Shown here: piece by piece, positions 40,562 to 48,770 of the stretch
How the letters are laid out: every line of letters starts with the position of its first letter
How positions within the stretch are numbered: the first letter of the stretch is position 1
Origin: Treponema sp.
Lineage (GTDB): Bacteria; Spirochaetota; Spirochaetia; Treponematales; Breznakiellaceae
DNA length: 49,669 nucleotides
Assembly: GCA_009780855.1 (NCBI GenBank)
Contig: WQZG01000017.1
Span: forward strand, 1-49,669
Direction of reading: 5' to 3'
The notes under the pieces: model-generated
The model's input: the letters and a program-made list of their open reading frames with translations, nothing else
Databases searched by the model: none
What the model was told of the DNA's origin: nothing
Translations under genes and position numbers: made by a program

Positions 40562-40740
40562 GTGGAATATACCTACAATGTAAACATGCAGGAGACCATA
40601 AGGAAGTACGGGAACCAGGCAAGCGTAGTCACAGGATACGACAGCGCGGGGAGAATTGTTTACAAGAGGGAACTGGTAGGAACCTCTGACAAATTTGCGG
40701 AAGCATATATGTATGACAATCTGGGGAGGAGGCTGTACAT
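40562..40740 (+). pseudogene. RHS/YD-repeat fragment on the plus strand
   Basis: The frame from a GTG at 40562 reads EYTYNVNMQETIRKYGNQAS, GYDSAGRIVYKREL and YMYDNLGRRLYI, i.e. YD-repeat motifs as at 37440-37912 but on the other strand. It ends in unrelated sequence near 40740. Confidence 0.65.
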
Positions 40741-40760
40741 ATATATCTTCCGATCCCGGC

Positions 40761-40859
40761 GTTCCGTGTTTTTTTTATCTCAATGGGATAATACTTCCTG
40801 TTCTGATAAATAGATAAATCTATCCCGTTCACGCCGCGGCGGAACAAGTCACGGCAAAA
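40761..40859 (-). pseudogene. Relic of a DUF4143-type ATPase C-terminus
   Basis: A minus-strand frame holds FCRDLFRRGVNGIDLSIYQN and RKYYPIEIKKTRN, close to the nuclease-fold end of AAA ATPases with DUF4143 (FYRD...EIDLLIE...LYPIEIKKTA). Nothing else of that gene remains nearby. Confidence 0.5.
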
Positions 40860-40965
40860 AGGAACTTGCCGTTGTTCATTTACCGCAACTGTTGTACATA
40901 AGTTCCGCTGGAATCCACATTGTGTCCGGTCTAATTTCATGCCAATGTATCACAAAATTTGCATT

Positions 40966-41011
40966 TTTTTTTAAAAAATTCAAAGCAAAACCGAATGTTA
41001 ATCCCGTATAG
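40966..41011. repeat. Right copy of the 46-bp direct repeat
   Basis: Same 46 bp as 36734-36779 with one substitution. It ends with the former stop codon TAG, followed by the ssb leader. Confidence 0.95.
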
Positions 41012-41044
41012 ATGGTATCGCGGGCAAATAATTATTGTCTGCGG

Positions 41045-41095
41045 CCGGTAATTTTTATTTGCCGGATTCCATTTATGGCGGGAATTTATTCCCGC
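41045..41095 (+). promoter_or_regulatory. Two hairpins in the ssb leader
   Basis: Stem 1: CCGGTAA (41045-41051) with TTGCCGG (41059-41065, one wobble). Stem 2: GCGGGAA (41078-41084) with TTCCCGC (41089-41095), directly followed by GGAGG at 41096-41100. The second stem abuts the ribosome site and could tune ssb translation. Confidence 0.5.
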
Positions 41096-41104
41096 GGAGG
41101 TTAT

Positions 41105-41566
41105 ATGAACAACCTGAATTCTATTCTTATCGAAGGCAACCTGGTCCGGGAACCGTTGTTCCGCTCCACACCCAAAGGTACGCCCCTGTGCACCTTCAGT
41201 CTGGCATCCAACCGATTTTTTAAACAGGACATGCAGCTTGAAAAAGAAGTGAGTTATTTTGAGGTTGAAACGTGGTCCCGTCTGGCGGAAAATTGCTATA
41301 ACCTGGGTCACAAGGGCCGCGGCGTCAGGGTTGTCGGCAGGTTAAAACAGGATCGTTGGACAGGCAACGACGGCAAGCAGCGATCCAAAATTACCATTGT
41401 CGCCGAACATGTGGAGTTTAGGCCCGAGTTTAAAAAAGAAGACGAAAAATCAACTGACCTTGCGGAGGCCGCTGTGAGCGATAACCCGGACCAGCCAGCC
41501 GATGATTCGTATCTGGAGGATCAGTTTGCTACAGCCAAATCCGCCGAGTTTGCCACGGTCTTTTAA
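41105..41566 (+). CDS. ssb: Single-stranded DNA-binding protein
   Basis: 153 residues. OB-fold with LNSILIEGNLVREPLFRSTP, CTFSLASNRFF, FEVETWSRLAENCYNL, RGVRVVGRLKQDRW and KITIVAEHVEFRP, as in SSB; the acidic C-terminal tail is partly seen (DDSYLEDQF) but the last residues TVF lack the usual DDIPF tip. It coats single-stranded DNA in replication and repair. The start ATG 41105 has GGAGG 4 nt upstream; the frame upstream to 41012 is the leader with hairpins. Alone on the plus strand; rpsF and rpsR, often near ssb, are absent. Confidence 0.9.
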   Translation: MNNLNSILIEGNLVREPLFRSTPKGTPLCTFSLASNRFFKQDMQLEKEVSYFEVETWSRLAENCYNLGHKGRGVRVVGRLKQDRWTGNDGKQRSKITIVAEHVEFRPEFKKEDEKSTDLAEAAVSDNPDQPADDSYLEDQFATAKSAEFATVF

Positions 41567-41591
41567 AACTGAAGTTTTAAACTGAAGTTTT
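41566..41591. repeat. 13-bp tandem duplication between convergent genes
   Basis: AAACTGAAGTTTT occurs at 41566-41578 and at 41579-41591, spanning the stops of ssb and the U32 gene. Each unit can fold on itself (AAACT/AGTTT), so the pair may form a weak two-way terminator. Confidence 0.75.
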
Positions 41592-43734
41592 AGGGTTTCT
41601 CGGGGTCGCGGTAAAAGCCGTCTTTCCAGTTGAAGCGGCTTGCTCCATGCGAGACGGCGTCTGTACCTGCGGCGTTCATCAGTTCCCTGTACTCGGTCTT
41701 GTTTACAGGCTCCGATGACCAGTCAACAATAAACCGCTTAAAACCCGCTTCCTTTAAAAACGGAATTTTATCGGCTATATAAAAAAACCTTTCCGGGTAT
41801 ACGAGAGTGCCGGCAGGCGAACTGACCGGCATGTATCCTTCGTCCTGGCTGTCGCGCAGTTTTTTAAAATTGTACAGACTGCCCAGGCTGCTTCTGATCC
41901 GGAACAGGGGCGGCCGCGAATAAACAGTGATAAATACCTGGCGCCTGCCTGCCGGACTGCCGAAGGTGCGCTCCAGGTTTTGTCTGTTGTTTTCCAGCGG
42001 GGAAACAAAGTAAGAGGAGCCGTTGGCTTTTAGGAATGACTGGGCCCAGGAGTTAAAGAAATAAAGCCAGGGACCCGCGATCAGTGTAATTTCTTTTTTT
42101 GCCAAATTTTTAAATATTGAAAAATGGCCGGGGTTGTTCATTATAAAATATTTAAAACCCCGATCCGCAAGACCTGCCATGTCCTGTGCCAGTTCGGCTT
42201 CGAGGTTCTGCGGCAGGAAGGGATCAAGGCTGATAATAAGGTCATGTGTGTCAAAAGGCAGGTCCGCCTTATTTTTGCCTGTGAGCCTTGTATAAAGTCT
42301 GTGGTTCCAGGACAGTATCGCTTTTACAGGCCGGCGGGATTGCAGCGTATAAAGGTCTTCAACCCTGGAAACCTGAACATAAATGCCCTCGCCCAAATCC
42401 GCTGTTTTTCTTCCGGTTTTTTTAACCGCCCCGCCTGTTTCATTGCCGCTGTGCTGCCGGCCTGGTTCCGGCGGCGGCATCGGAGGCGCGGCCCTGTCCC
42501 TGCCTGGTCCGCGTACATTTGACTCTGGTTTTATATTGATTATTTTGGGATAACGTTTGGTCATTGATTTTGTTTGTATCAGATAAACGGAGTCTCCGGC
42601 CCTGAAATCCGGCGGAATCGTAACCCACCGGCTTTTTATTTCTCCGGCTTCATCTTCGACCTCTGTGATCTTATGCGAAACCCTGAGTGTATCATCGGCG
42701 CGGTGAATCCTTATGGTGTCGCCGGTGTCAGGCAGCAATGTATTGTTTGAGATCAAGCCATAATGTTTTTCGTTTTCTTTTACCTTTAATATTTTACCAA
42801 GCGGGATGCCGGTTCCTCCGCTTTGGCCGGGATTGAGCCAGGAAATATCCTGTTCGCCGTTAAAAAGAAAAACAGTTTTTTCGCGCGCAAAATCATTGCA
42901 TAGAATACCGGCGGCTTTTTTAACTGCTTTTTCGGTTTCTTCATTACCGGCTCCGATGCTGTCCAGAACCAGGCGGTAAGCGGATACAACAGTCCCGACA
43001 TATTCGGCGCTCTTCATCCTTCCTTCTATTTTAAAGGAATTGACGCCGGCTTCGCATAAGTCCGGTATTTTTTCCATTAACTGAAGATCGCCCGGGCTAA
43101 AATAATAAGCGCCGTCTCCGGTATTTTCCGGAGTGTATAATCTGCGGCAGGCCTGGGTGCACATGCCCCGGTTGGCCGACTTGCCGCCCAGGTAACTGGA
43201 AAACAGGCAGAGGCCGGAAACACATATGCAGAGCGCGCCGTGGACAAAGACTTCCAGCTCCATGTTTGTATTTTTGCGGATGTCCCTTATTTCTTCCAGT
43301 GAGAGCTCCCGGGCAAGGACAGCCCTTGAGAAACCGTAACGGGACAGCAGGTTGACGCCGCGGCTGCAGGCAATGTTCATCTGGGTGGAGGCGTGTAATT
43401 TTAACGCAGGGAAATTTTCTCTGGCCATAATTATTACGCCAAAGTCCTGTACCAGGATACCGTCGGGTCCAAGGCCGTTAAGATATTTTAATAGCTGGTA
43501 CATGCGGTCAGCTTCCCTTTCTTCAAAAACCGTATTTACCGTTACATAAAGTTTTTTACCCATGCGGCGCAGGGTTTTAAGTGCGCTTTCGAATTGTGAG
43601 TACGCGAAATTCGAACTCCGCATCCTGGCGTTAAAATTTTTTAAGCCCAGGTAGACTGCGTCCGCGCCTTCGGCTATAGCCGCGTCCAGCGCCTCCGGTG
43701 TTCCGGCGGGCGCCAGCAGTTCAGGTATGTTCAT
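41590..43734 (-). CDS. U32-family peptidase-like protein
   Basis: 714 residues, the long form of U32 proteins (RlhA/YhbU-YegQ group). The signature is complete: MELEVFVHGALCICVSGLCL, followed by GMCTQACRRLY with its cysteines; the N-terminal barrel begins ELLAPAGTPEALDAAIAEGA. Such proteins are linked to hydroxylation of rRNA or tRNA bases, with Fe-S-type cysteines, rather than to proven proteolysis. It overlaps the rnfB stop by 14 nt on the same strand and so is the tail of the rnf operon. Confidence 0.85.
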   Translation of the reverse strand: MNIPELLAPAGTPEALDAAIAEGADAVYLGLKNFNARMRSSNFAYSQFESALKTLRRMGKKLYVTVNTVFEEREADRMYQLLKYLNGLGPDGILVQDFGVIIMARENFPALKLHASTQMNIACSRGVNLLSRYGFSRAVLARELSLEEIRDIRKNTNMELEVFVHGALCICVSGLCLFSSYLGGKSANRGMCTQACRRLYTPENTGDGAYYFSPGDLQLMEKIPDLCEAGVNSFKIEGRMKSAEYVGTVVSAYRLVLDSIGAGNEETEKAVKKAAGILCNDFAREKTVFLFNGEQDISWLNPGQSGGTGIPLGKILKVKENEKHYGLISNNTLLPDTGDTIRIHRADDTLRVSHKITEVEDEAGEIKSRWVTIPPDFRAGDSVYLIQTKSMTKRYPKIINIKPESNVRGPGRDRAAPPMPPPEPGRQHSGNETGGAVKKTGRKTADLGEGIYVQVSRVEDLYTLQSRRPVKAILSWNHRLYTRLTGKNKADLPFDTHDLIISLDPFLPQNLEAELAQDMAGLADRGFKYFIMNNPGHFSIFKNLAKKEITLIAGPWLYFFNSWAQSFLKANGSSYFVSPLENNRQNLERTFGSPAGRRQVFITVYSRPPLFRIRSSLGSLYNFKKLRDSQDEGYMPVSSPAGTLVYPERFFYIADKIPFLKEAGFKRFIVDWSSEPVNKTEYRELMNAAGTDAVSHGASRFNWKDGFYRDPEKP

Positions 43735-44566
43735 GATTTCCTGTTTTTATAATATTAACATTACGTCCTATACAGCCGGTCATGCAGACCTCCGAGCAAA
43801 TTGTACAGCCGTCTGATGTTTTTTGCCAGACGCCGCATTTTTCATTATCAATTATTGCCAGGTTGTTATCGATAACGATGGCCTGCGCAGGGCATTCGCG
43901 TACGCATTTGCCGCAGCTTATGCAGCCGGCTCTGCATTTCTTGCGTACAACAGCGCCTTTTTCTGTATTGCGGCACAGGAGGGAAACCGGCAGATCGGCT
44001 TTTTCCACAGTTATCAGGTTTTTAGGGCATGCCTTTACACAGAGGCCGCAGCCGGTGCAGGCCCGGGCGTCAATACGGGCAATAGAATTTTCAATAAAAA
44101 TTGCGTTGCTTGGGCAGACTTTAAGGCAGTCGCCGTAGCCCAGGCAGCCGAACGCGCAGGCACCTTCTCCGCCAAAGAGCCGGCCCGAGGCTTCGCAGGA
44201 TTGTACGCCCCTGTAATCGGCTTTTTTATTCTGAACACCGCTGCCTCCCAGACAGCGGACTATGGCCGCCCTGCGTTCAATGTGCCCGATCCTGACTCCC
44301 AGAATGGCGCTTATTTTTTCCAGAACCTCTTCTCCTCCGGGCGAACAAAGATTGGTTTTGGCTTTTTTGGATAGCAGGGCGGCGGCGTAACCGGAGCAGC
44401 CGGGGAAACCGCAGGCGCCGCAGTTTGCTCCGGGCAGACATTCCTGAAGCTCGGCGATACGTTCATCAGTTTTGACGTACATAAGGCGGGAGGCGATGCT
44501 TAGTACGGCCGCGCAGACAATGCCCATGGCTGTTACCGAGATAACGGCGATGTAAATTACTTCCAT
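43721..44566 (-). CDS. rnfB: Rnf complex ferredoxin-type subunit RnfB
   Basis: 281 residues. One N-terminal membrane helix, then the four-cysteine motif CLPGANCGACGFPGCSGY, and further 4Fe-4S sites: CAFGCLGYGDCLKVCP, CTGCGLCVKACP, CRAGCISCGKCVRECP, and a final CTICSEVCMTGC cluster. It takes electrons from ferredoxin and passes them into the complex. Last Rnf gene of rnfCDGEAB; 12 nt after rnfA. Confidence 0.95.
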   Translation of the reverse strand: MEVIYIAVISVTAMGIVCAAVLSIASRLMYVKTDERIAELQECLPGANCGACGFPGCSGYAAALLSKKAKTNLCSPGGEEVLEKISAILGVRIGHIERRAAIVRCLGGSGVQNKKADYRGVQSCEASGRLFGGEGACAFGCLGYGDCLKVCPSNAIFIENSIARIDARACTGCGLCVKACPKNLITVEKADLPVSLLCRNTEKGAVVRKKCRAGCISCGKCVRECPAQAIVIDNNLAIIDNEKCGVWQKTSDGCTICSEVCMTGCIGRNVNIIKTGNHEHT

Positions 44567-44578
44567 ACAGAATCACCT

Positions 44579-45175
44579 TTAACCGAACAGGTTTTCGATA
44601 ACACCGCTGAATCCAAAGAAGGACAGCGAAAGAATGGCCATTGACAAAAGCGTAATCGGGAGTCCCTTAAACGATTCCGGGGGATCGGAGTTTTCTGTAT
44701 ATTCCCTGATACCGGAAAAAATAACTATCGCGAGCAAAAAACCCAGCCCCGCGCCCAGGGCGTTTACCAGCGACTGGATAAAATTATACTCCTTGCTAAA
44801 GTTGGCTATTGTAACGCCCAACAGGCCGCAGTTGACAGTTATAAGCGGCAGGTAAACTCCCAGCGCCCTGTATAGCGAAGGAATATATTTTTTGAGCGCT
44901 ATTTCGAGAAACTGCACTATTGCCCCAATCAAAAGGATGAACACGATAATCTGCAGATATTCCATGTGGTATTTGTTCAGGATAAAAACCTGGACAGGCC
45001 AGGTAACCGCTGTCGCTATTACCATGACGAATGTTACGGAGACGCCCATGCCGACCGCGTTTTTCAATGTTTTTGAAACGCCAAGGAAAGGGCAGCAGCC
45101 CAGAAACTGGCTAAGGACATAATTGTTGACAAAGACCGTGCCAAGCAGAATGACGATTAGGGCTTTAATATCCAT
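44579..45175 (-). CDS. rnfA: Rnf complex membrane subunit RnfA
   Basis: 198 residues, six membrane segments, no other domain. FVNNYVLSQFLGCCPFLGVS and LPLITVNCGLLGVT carry the two conserved cysteines thought to hold a membrane Fe-S centre together with RnfE. Its ATG overlaps the rnfE stop by one base (TAATG). Confidence 0.95.
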   Translation of the reverse strand: MDIKALIVILLGTVFVNNYVLSQFLGCCPFLGVSKTLKNAVGMGVSVTFVMVIATAVTWPVQVFILNKYHMEYLQIIVFILLIGAIVQFLEIALKKYIPSLYRALGVYLPLITVNCGLLGVTIANFSKEYNFIQSLVNALGAGLGFLLAIVIFSGIREYTENSDPPESFKGLPITLLSMAILSLSFFGFSGVIENLFG

Positions 45176-45852
45176 TATTTCGCTCCGCCGTTATTGCCCG
45201 CTCCGCAGATAAAGGCTGTGGGGCAGCCTGCGCAGCCGGCCTCTCTTTTGTTTTTGCCTTTGGTCGCCTTGTTCATTATGGCCATAAGCAGACCGAATAC
45301 GACAAAGCCGCCGGGCGCCATGATGAGCACCGGAATATTGAAATTCTGCAAAACAGGCAGTTTGATCCCGAACCAGGTCCCGCTGCCGATGATTTCGCGT
45401 ATGGTTGCCGTGGCGATCAGCGCCAGCGTAAAACCGGCGCCCATTCCCAGTGCGTCCAGGGCCGAATCAAGGACCGTATTTTTTTTTGCGAATATTTCTA
45501 CGCGGGCAAATATAATACAGTTGACTGTAATCAGCGGTAAAAAAATTCCCAGCGCCTGGTAGAGCGGGTAAGCGTATGCTTCGATTATCATTTTAATAAG
45601 CGTCACAAACCCGGCGATAAAAACAATATAGCAGGGTATGCGCACCTTGTCCGGAATTATTTTGCGGATTAGCGAAATTGAAACATTGGCGCCTGTAAGA
45701 ACGAAAGTCGTGGCTATTCCCATTCCCAGCGCGCTGGAAACATTTGTGGATGTAGCCAGGGTCGGACAAATTCCTAGTACAGAAACCAGTACCGGATTTT
45801 CCCTGATTATTCCCCTGGACAGGATTGATAAGCGGTTTGTTTTCAAAATCAT
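45175..45852 (-). CDS. rnfE: Rnf complex membrane subunit RnfE
   Basis: 225 residues, six membrane segments, paralogue of RnfA: ENPVLVSVLGICPTLATSTN and FLPLITVNCIIFARVE correspond to the RnfA segments. The C-terminal tail has CAGCPTAFICGAGNNGG, a cysteine-rich end unusual for the family. GGGAGAG precedes the start. Confidence 0.93.
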   Translation of the reverse strand: MILKTNRLSILSRGIIRENPVLVSVLGICPTLATSTNVSSALGMGIATTFVLTGANVSISLIRKIIPDKVRIPCYIVFIAGFVTLIKMIIEAYAYPLYQALGIFLPLITVNCIIFARVEIFAKKNTVLDSALDALGMGAGFTLALIATATIREIIGSGTWFGIKLPVLQNFNIPVLIMAPGGFVVFGLLMAIMNKATKGKNKREAGCAGCPTAFICGAGNNGGAK

Positions 45853-45867
45853 GCTCTCCCGATTAGT

Positions 45868-46392
45868 TCAGCGTACTAAAATCTTAAAAGCTTCAAAAGA
45901 ATCTTCGATTGCCTTTTTAAAAGCCCTGGAAGTAATTGTGGCGCCAGATATTGCCGCTATATCCTGTATTTCTTCCCTGTCTTTTCCCCAAAAAAGTCCG
46001 GCATACGGTTTCTCAAATACCACCGTACCCAGCCCGGTGGTTTCTGTTTGCGCAATTAACGCGGTTTGTATTAATTTACCTCCCGGGCTTATGCCGCAGA
46101 TTATTTTTATATCGCCGCCATAACCTGATGTTATGGTTACAAAAATATAGCCTGTGTTATTGGAAGTTGCAAACACTTCGGTTACCGATTTGGGCAGGTT
46201 ATGGTTTTCGACAGGGATAAAACTTTCGGCCTGCGGAATGATTTCTTTTCTGGCCGCTTCTTCGCGCATTGCGGCCGCCTGTTCAATAACAGGTTCGGTA
46301 TACCGGTTGCCAACCGCGAGCGCTCCGGAAACCAAAAGACAGAGAATGGCAAGAACGAGTACGGGCATTGTAAAATCGTTCCTTATGCTCAT
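45868..46392 (-). CDS. rnfG: Rnf complex flavoprotein subunit RnfG
   Basis: 174 residues. One membrane helix at about residues 10-28 (VLAILCLLVSGALAVG) and an extracytoplasmic FMN domain. The covalent FMN site is SGATITS (Thr). It relays electrons between RnfD and the rest. Start overlaps the rnfD stop by 4 nt. Confidence 0.93.
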   Translation of the reverse strand: MSIRNDFTMPVLVLAILCLLVSGALAVGNRYTEPVIEQAAAMREEAARKEIIPQAESFIPVENHNLPKSVTEVFATSNNTGYIFVTITSGYGGDIKIICGISPGGKLIQTALIAQTETTGLGTVVFEKPYAGLFWGKDREEIQDIAAISGATITSRAFKKAIEDSFEAFKILVR

Positions 46393-47345
46393 TTATTTTT
46401 CTCTTTTTTGCCGCCCAGAGGTTTGGCAAGCGTAATTTTGTTTATGTATGGAACTACCATATTCATCAGCAAAATCGCAAAGGAGACGCCTTCCGGATAA
46501 CTTCCGTAGAGCCGCATAATTACTGTGAGCGCTCCGGCTCCTATGCCAAAGACAAGCTGGCCCCGTTTTGTAAGCGGGGTTGTAACGTAATCTGTGGCCA
46601 TGAATATGGCGCCTATAAAAAGGCCGCCGGATAAAATCTGGTACATGGGATGGCTGCCCGCAAGCGCCGTAAGGGCCCAGACGGTTACGATAAAGGAAAC
46701 AGGGGTATGCCATGAAATAACCCGGCGCGCAAGAAGATAAACAGCGCCGATTATCAGTGCAAGTTCGCTGGTCTCGCCCAGACTGCCGCCGTGAACTCCA
46801 AGGAACATATCCCACAGTCCGGGCAGCGGATCAAATTCGCCCCTTGATAAGTACATCAAAGGAGTTACTCCGGTAACCGCGTCAACGCTTAGCCATTTAA
46901 AAGATCCCAAATGCGGTATTACCCAGGTGGTCATCGTAATCGGAAACGCCAGGAACATTACAACGCGCGCGGTTATAGCGGGGTTTGCGAAATTTTTACC
47001 CAGTCCGCCGAACAGCATCTTTACAAAAATTATTGCGACAAAGCAGCCGAACACCGCCTGCCAGACCGGAATTGTCACAGGCAGGTTAAAGGCCAGCAGT
47101 ATGCCTGTTATTACCGCGGATAAATCGCCGATTGTATTTTTCTTTTTAATGATTTTTTCGAATGCCCATTCAAAAAAAACGCAGGAAGCCGCGCATACCG
47201 CGGTAATAAAAGCGGCGCGCGGACCAAATACCGCAACGGAAGCTGCCAGAGCCGGACATAAAGCGATAATGACATCGAGCATAAGCCTTGTTGTCGTTAT
47301 CCTGTCATGGATATGGGGCGCCGCAGATATTGTCATTCCGTTCAA
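46389..47345 (-). CDS. rnfD: Rnf complex membrane flavoprotein subunit RnfD
   Basis: 318 residues, about eight membrane segments. The FMN attachment segment is WLSVDAVTGVTPLMYL (covalent FMN-Thr). RnfD works with RnfG in the ion-pumping path of the complex. Start follows the rnfC stop with no gap. Confidence 0.93.
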   Translation of the reverse strand: MNGMTISAAPHIHDRITTTRLMLDVIIALCPALAASVAVFGPRAAFITAVCAASCVFFEWAFEKIIKKKNTIGDLSAVITGILLAFNLPVTIPVWQAVFGCFVAIIFVKMLFGGLGKNFANPAITARVVMFLAFPITMTTWVIPHLGSFKWLSVDAVTGVTPLMYLSRGEFDPLPGLWDMFLGVHGGSLGETSELALIIGAVYLLARRVISWHTPVSFIVTVWALTALAGSHPMYQILSGGLFIGAIFMATDYVTTPLTKRGQLVFGIGAGALTVIMRLYGSYPEGVSFAILLMNMVVPYINKITLAKPLGGKKEKNK

Positions 47346-48692
47346 TTATTGCGCCTCCCTTACTTCCGCGGCTTTGGCGGCTTTAAGCGCTGCCTGATAA
47401 TTCCAGAGCATGTCTTTGGACAGACTCATAACCTGAACAAGCGGTCTTTTTGCCGGACAGGTATAGGCGCAGCATCCGCATTCAAGGCACATATTCACTT
47501 TATATTTCTGAAGCAGCTCCGGTTTTTTTAATTCAAAGGCGTTTTCGATATATGGCGGCATCAGGTTCATGGGGCATTTTACAATACAGCGTCCGCATTT
47601 AAGGCAGGCTGTTGTTTCCGGAGCTTCGAACGGAGATTTGGATTTTTCGGTAAAGGCCAGAACAGCGCTTGTAACCTTGACAACCGGTATATCAAGATCC
47701 GGTATGGCCGTACCCATCATCGGGCCGCCCAATGTTACCATCTTTACTCCGTCTTTTAATCCTCCGCAGAATTCCACCAGACTGCGGACCGGCGTCCCGA
47801 TTGGAGCAATGACATTTTTGGGATTTACAATTCCCGGCCCGTCAACAGTTATGCACCTGGAAACAAGCGGAATACCCGTCCTTATATATTTGGCAAAGGC
47901 CGCTACTGTCGAACAGTTTATTACGACACAGCCGATATCCGGCAGACGGGCGCCCTCCGGTACAATGCGGCCGGTGACATTGTACACCAGTACCTTCCTC
48001 TCGCCCTGGGGATACAGCGAAGGTAATTTGCGGACTTCCATTCCCGGTGTACCTGCGCAGTATTTTTTCATTATGGCTATGGGTTCAGGTTTGTTTTCTT
48101 CAATGCAGATTATTACGTTTTTGGGATCAAGGTATTTCTGAAGCAGCTTCATGCCCTCAAAAAGATCGGCGGCGTCATCGATCATGGTTCTTGTATCTGA
48201 TGAAATAAAAGGTTCACATTCCGCGCCGTTGACCAGAATATAATCCAGTTTTACGTTTTCCTTTAACGTAAGTTTGGCGGCTGTAGGATAGCCTGCGCCG
48301 CCCAATCCGACCGCGCCGCTGTTTTTTACGGCTTCCAGAAATTCCGCGGTGTTTGTAATTACCGGCGGTGTAATACCTTCCCAATACTCCTGCATGCCGT
48401 CAGAGGCAATGGTGATCGTAATGGATTTTTTACCGGTGAGACTGTCGATATAATCTATTTGTTTTATTTTACCGGAAACGCTGGAGTATACCGGAGAAGA
48501 GACAGCTCCGGCGGCTTCGCCGATAAGCTGTCCGATCTTGACTGTATCGCCGGTTTTTACAACAGGATTGGCGGGCGCGCCCTCGTGCATGGACATCGGC
48601 AGCCTGACTTCGGCCGGGACAGGCAAAGTCTCCGGCCGCATGGCGGCAGTATTCTTAAAATGCGGAACCAGGATACCGCCCAGTTTTTTCAT
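47346..48692 (-). CDS. rnfC: Rnf complex NADH-binding subunit RnfC
   Basis: 448 residues. N-terminal GGILVPHFKNTA, NADH/FMN site VGLGGAGYPTAAKLTL and ILVNGAECEPFISSDTR, and two 4Fe-4S motifs near the C-terminus, CLKCGRCIVKCPMNLMP and CLECGCCAYTCPAKRPL. It oxidises or reduces NAD(H) at the cytoplasmic face. First gene of rnfCDGEAB; the start has a GGGGACGG element about 8 nt upstream. Confidence 0.95.
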   Translation of the reverse strand: MKKLGGILVPHFKNTAAMRPETLPVPAEVRLPMSMHEGAPANPVVKTGDTVKIGQLIGEAAGAVSSPVYSSVSGKIKQIDYIDSLTGKKSITITIASDGMQEYWEGITPPVITNTAEFLEAVKNSGAVGLGGAGYPTAAKLTLKENVKLDYILVNGAECEPFISSDTRTMIDDAADLFEGMKLLQKYLDPKNVIICIEENKPEPIAIMKKYCAGTPGMEVRKLPSLYPQGERKVLVYNVTGRIVPEGARLPDIGCVVINCSTVAAFAKYIRTGIPLVSRCITVDGPGIVNPKNVIAPIGTPVRSLVEFCGGLKDGVKMVTLGGPMMGTAIPDLDIPVVKVTSAVLAFTEKSKSPFEAPETTACLKCGRCIVKCPMNLMPPYIENAFELKKPELLQKYKVNMCLECGCCAYTCPAKRPLVQVMSLSKDMLWNYQAALKAAKAAEVREAQ

Positions 48693-48770
48693 TTACTACC
48701 GTCCCCATTAAGAATAACAAGGATTACATCCGTGTAAAAATACAGACTGCCGCCGATGCGGTTGATTCAG

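Larger units (their letters stand above)
36734..41011. mobile_element. Island of broken RHS/toxin genes between 46-bp direct repeats
   Basis: About 4.2 kb, markedly AT-rich, bounded by an almost perfect 46-bp direct repeat. It holds RHS pieces on both strands, a toxin tip, three candidate immunity or secreted genes (two with in-frame stops), an IS256-type element and a DUF4143 relic. There is no integrase or intact mobility gene, so how it arrived is unclear; recombination between repeated RHS-type loci or insertion of a now-decayed element are both possible. Confidence 0.65.
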
